DNA of 12,457 nt. Source: Candidatus Saccharimonadia bacterium (GTDB taxonomy: Bacteria; Patescibacteriota; Saccharimonadia; Saccharimonadales; 2-12-FULL-41-12). The stretch's first letter is position 1, and each line of letters begins with the position of its first letter. The position numbers and the translations under genes are program-made. The notes beneath the pieces are model-generated. The model was not told the DNA's origin. It was given only the letters and a program-made list of their open reading frames with translations, and searched no databases. Shown piece by piece: positions 11,823 to 12,457 of this stretch. Location: NCBI GenBank assembly GCA_023263015.1, contig JALQXV010000003.1, forward strand, positions 1 through 12,457, given 5' to 3'.

Positions 11823-12457
11823 TGGCACAAGCAACTAACAATAAAGTAACCGGAAAAGTCAGCCAGATCGTTGGTGTGGTTGTTGACGCCGAGTTTGAGG
11901 CTGGCAAACTGCCTGCTATTTACGATGCACTTGAAGTAAAGATTGGTGATCGTACCCTTCTTTTAGAAACCGCACAACATCTAAGTGAAACCAGCGTTCG
12001 CGCTATCGCACTTGGTGACACAGACGGTCTTAAGCGTGGCACAGATGTACTTGCAACTGGAGCACCGATTAGCGTTCCTGTGGGTGATGCTACGCTCGGC
12101 CGCATGTTTAATGTTGTTGGTGAACCTATCGACGACAAAGCTGGTGACTTTAAACAGCGCGCTCCAATTCACCGCGAAGCTCCTTCACTTGCTGAACAAT
12201 CAGGTAAAATTGAAATTCTTGAAACAGGTATTAAGGTCATCGACCTAATCGCTCCAATCGCTAAAGGTGGTAAGGTTGGTTTGTTTGGTGGTGCTGGTGT
12301 TGGTAAGACTGTTCTTATTCAAGAGCTTATCAACAACATCGCTAAATTCCACAGTGGTCAGTCGGTCTTTGCTGGTGTTGGTGAACGTACTCGTGAAGGT
12401 AACGACCTGTACTACGAAATGGAAGAATCAGGTGTGCTTGATAAGACTTCACTTGTC
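11822..12457 (+). CDS. atpD: ATP synthase F1 subunit beta (3' part missing)
   Basis: This is the catalytic subunit. The first 212 codons are present and the frame is open to the window end, so about 250 residues lie outside. GKVSQIVGVVVDAEFEAGKL (11-30) begins the N-terminal barrel, GRMFNVVGEPID (93-104) is a family signature, the P-loop is GGAGVGKT (156-163), and GERTREGND (187-195) contains the catalytic glutamate E188 and R189. The ATG overlaps the stop of the acidic ORF (TAATG), and GAGGAG (11811-11816) five bases upstream gives it a good ribosome binding site inside the previous gene. Subunit epsilon (atpC) would be expected just beyond the window. Confidence 0.97.
   Translation, partial: MAQATNNKVTGKVSQIVGVVVDAEFEAGKLPAIYDALEVKIGDRTLLLETAQHLSETSVRAIALGDTDGLKRGTDVLATGAPISVPVGDATLGRMFNVVGEPIDDKAGDFKQRAPIHREAPSLAEQSGKIEILETGIKVIDLIAPIAKGGKVGLFGGAGVGKTVLIQELINNIAKFHSGQSVFAGVGERTREGNDLYYEMEESGVLDKTSLV

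Noticed and set aside
11920..12248. Open frames overlapping the 5' part of atpD on both strands
   Set aside because: atpD is unmistakable in this region and runs off the window end. The other frames have no recognisable protein features.
1..12457. CRISPR array, insertion sequence, prophage or defence system
   Set aside because: No spaced repeats, transposase, integrase, terminal inverted repeats or recognisable defence genes were found on either strand.

Overview
The window looks like a stretch of chromosome from a small-genome bacterium of the candidate phyla radiation (Patescibacteria), most likely Saccharibacteria (TM7). This is inferred from the content: a complete-looking F-type ATP synthase operon in a compact, AT-leaning genome, many genes starting at or near the predicted transcript 5' end, tiny intergenic gaps, and small divergent household proteins. 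TGA is used as a stop (atpH), so the UGA=Gly code of Gracilibacteria/Absconditabacteria is not in use. No phage, insertion sequence, CRISPR array or other mobile element was seen. The taxonomic call has not been tested by a database search.

Left part (1-2700): small cytoplasmic proteins, mostly on the minus strand. They are a VOC/PhnB-like protein cut by the window edge, a divergent YdeI/OmdA-family protein, a nucleotidyltransferase-fold protein in a two-gene unit behind a HIT-like protein, a DUF1653-like protein, and a glyoxalase-like VOC protein with all four metal-ligand positions. Next comes a tRNA-Asn(GUU) unit with its own promoter and a good intrinsic terminator, then smpB (ribosome rescue).

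Middle (3370-6700): a membrane-anchored glycoside-hydrolase-like protein (clan GH-A type fold inferred) lies head to head with a family-2 glycosyltransferase, with only 21 bp between the start codons. Together they suggest envelope glycan work. The glycosyltransferase overlaps tail to tail with a zinc cytidine-deaminase-fold protein. Divergent from that is a membrane-anchored, histidine-rich exported protein of unknown function.

Right part (6700-12457): the ATP synthase operon, all on the plus strand: a small AtpI/AtpZ-like membrane protein, atpB (a), atpE (c), atpF (b), atpH (delta, short), atpA (alpha), atpG (gamma), an unrecognised very acidic 74-residue protein, and atpD (beta, cut by the window end). 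The genes overlap or are separated by short gaps, which suggests one transcript with translational coupling. atpE and the acidic ORF have the strongest ribosome binding sites. The subunits carry the expected catalytic and proton-path residues, so the enzyme looks functional and proton-coupled.

The two most interesting signals are the acidic ORF wedged between gamma and beta, and a recurring promoter form. In that form an extended -10 (TGN-TANNNT) sits exactly 6 nt before an ATG that has no Shine-Dalgarno sequence, which predicts leaderless mRNAs for many genes here.
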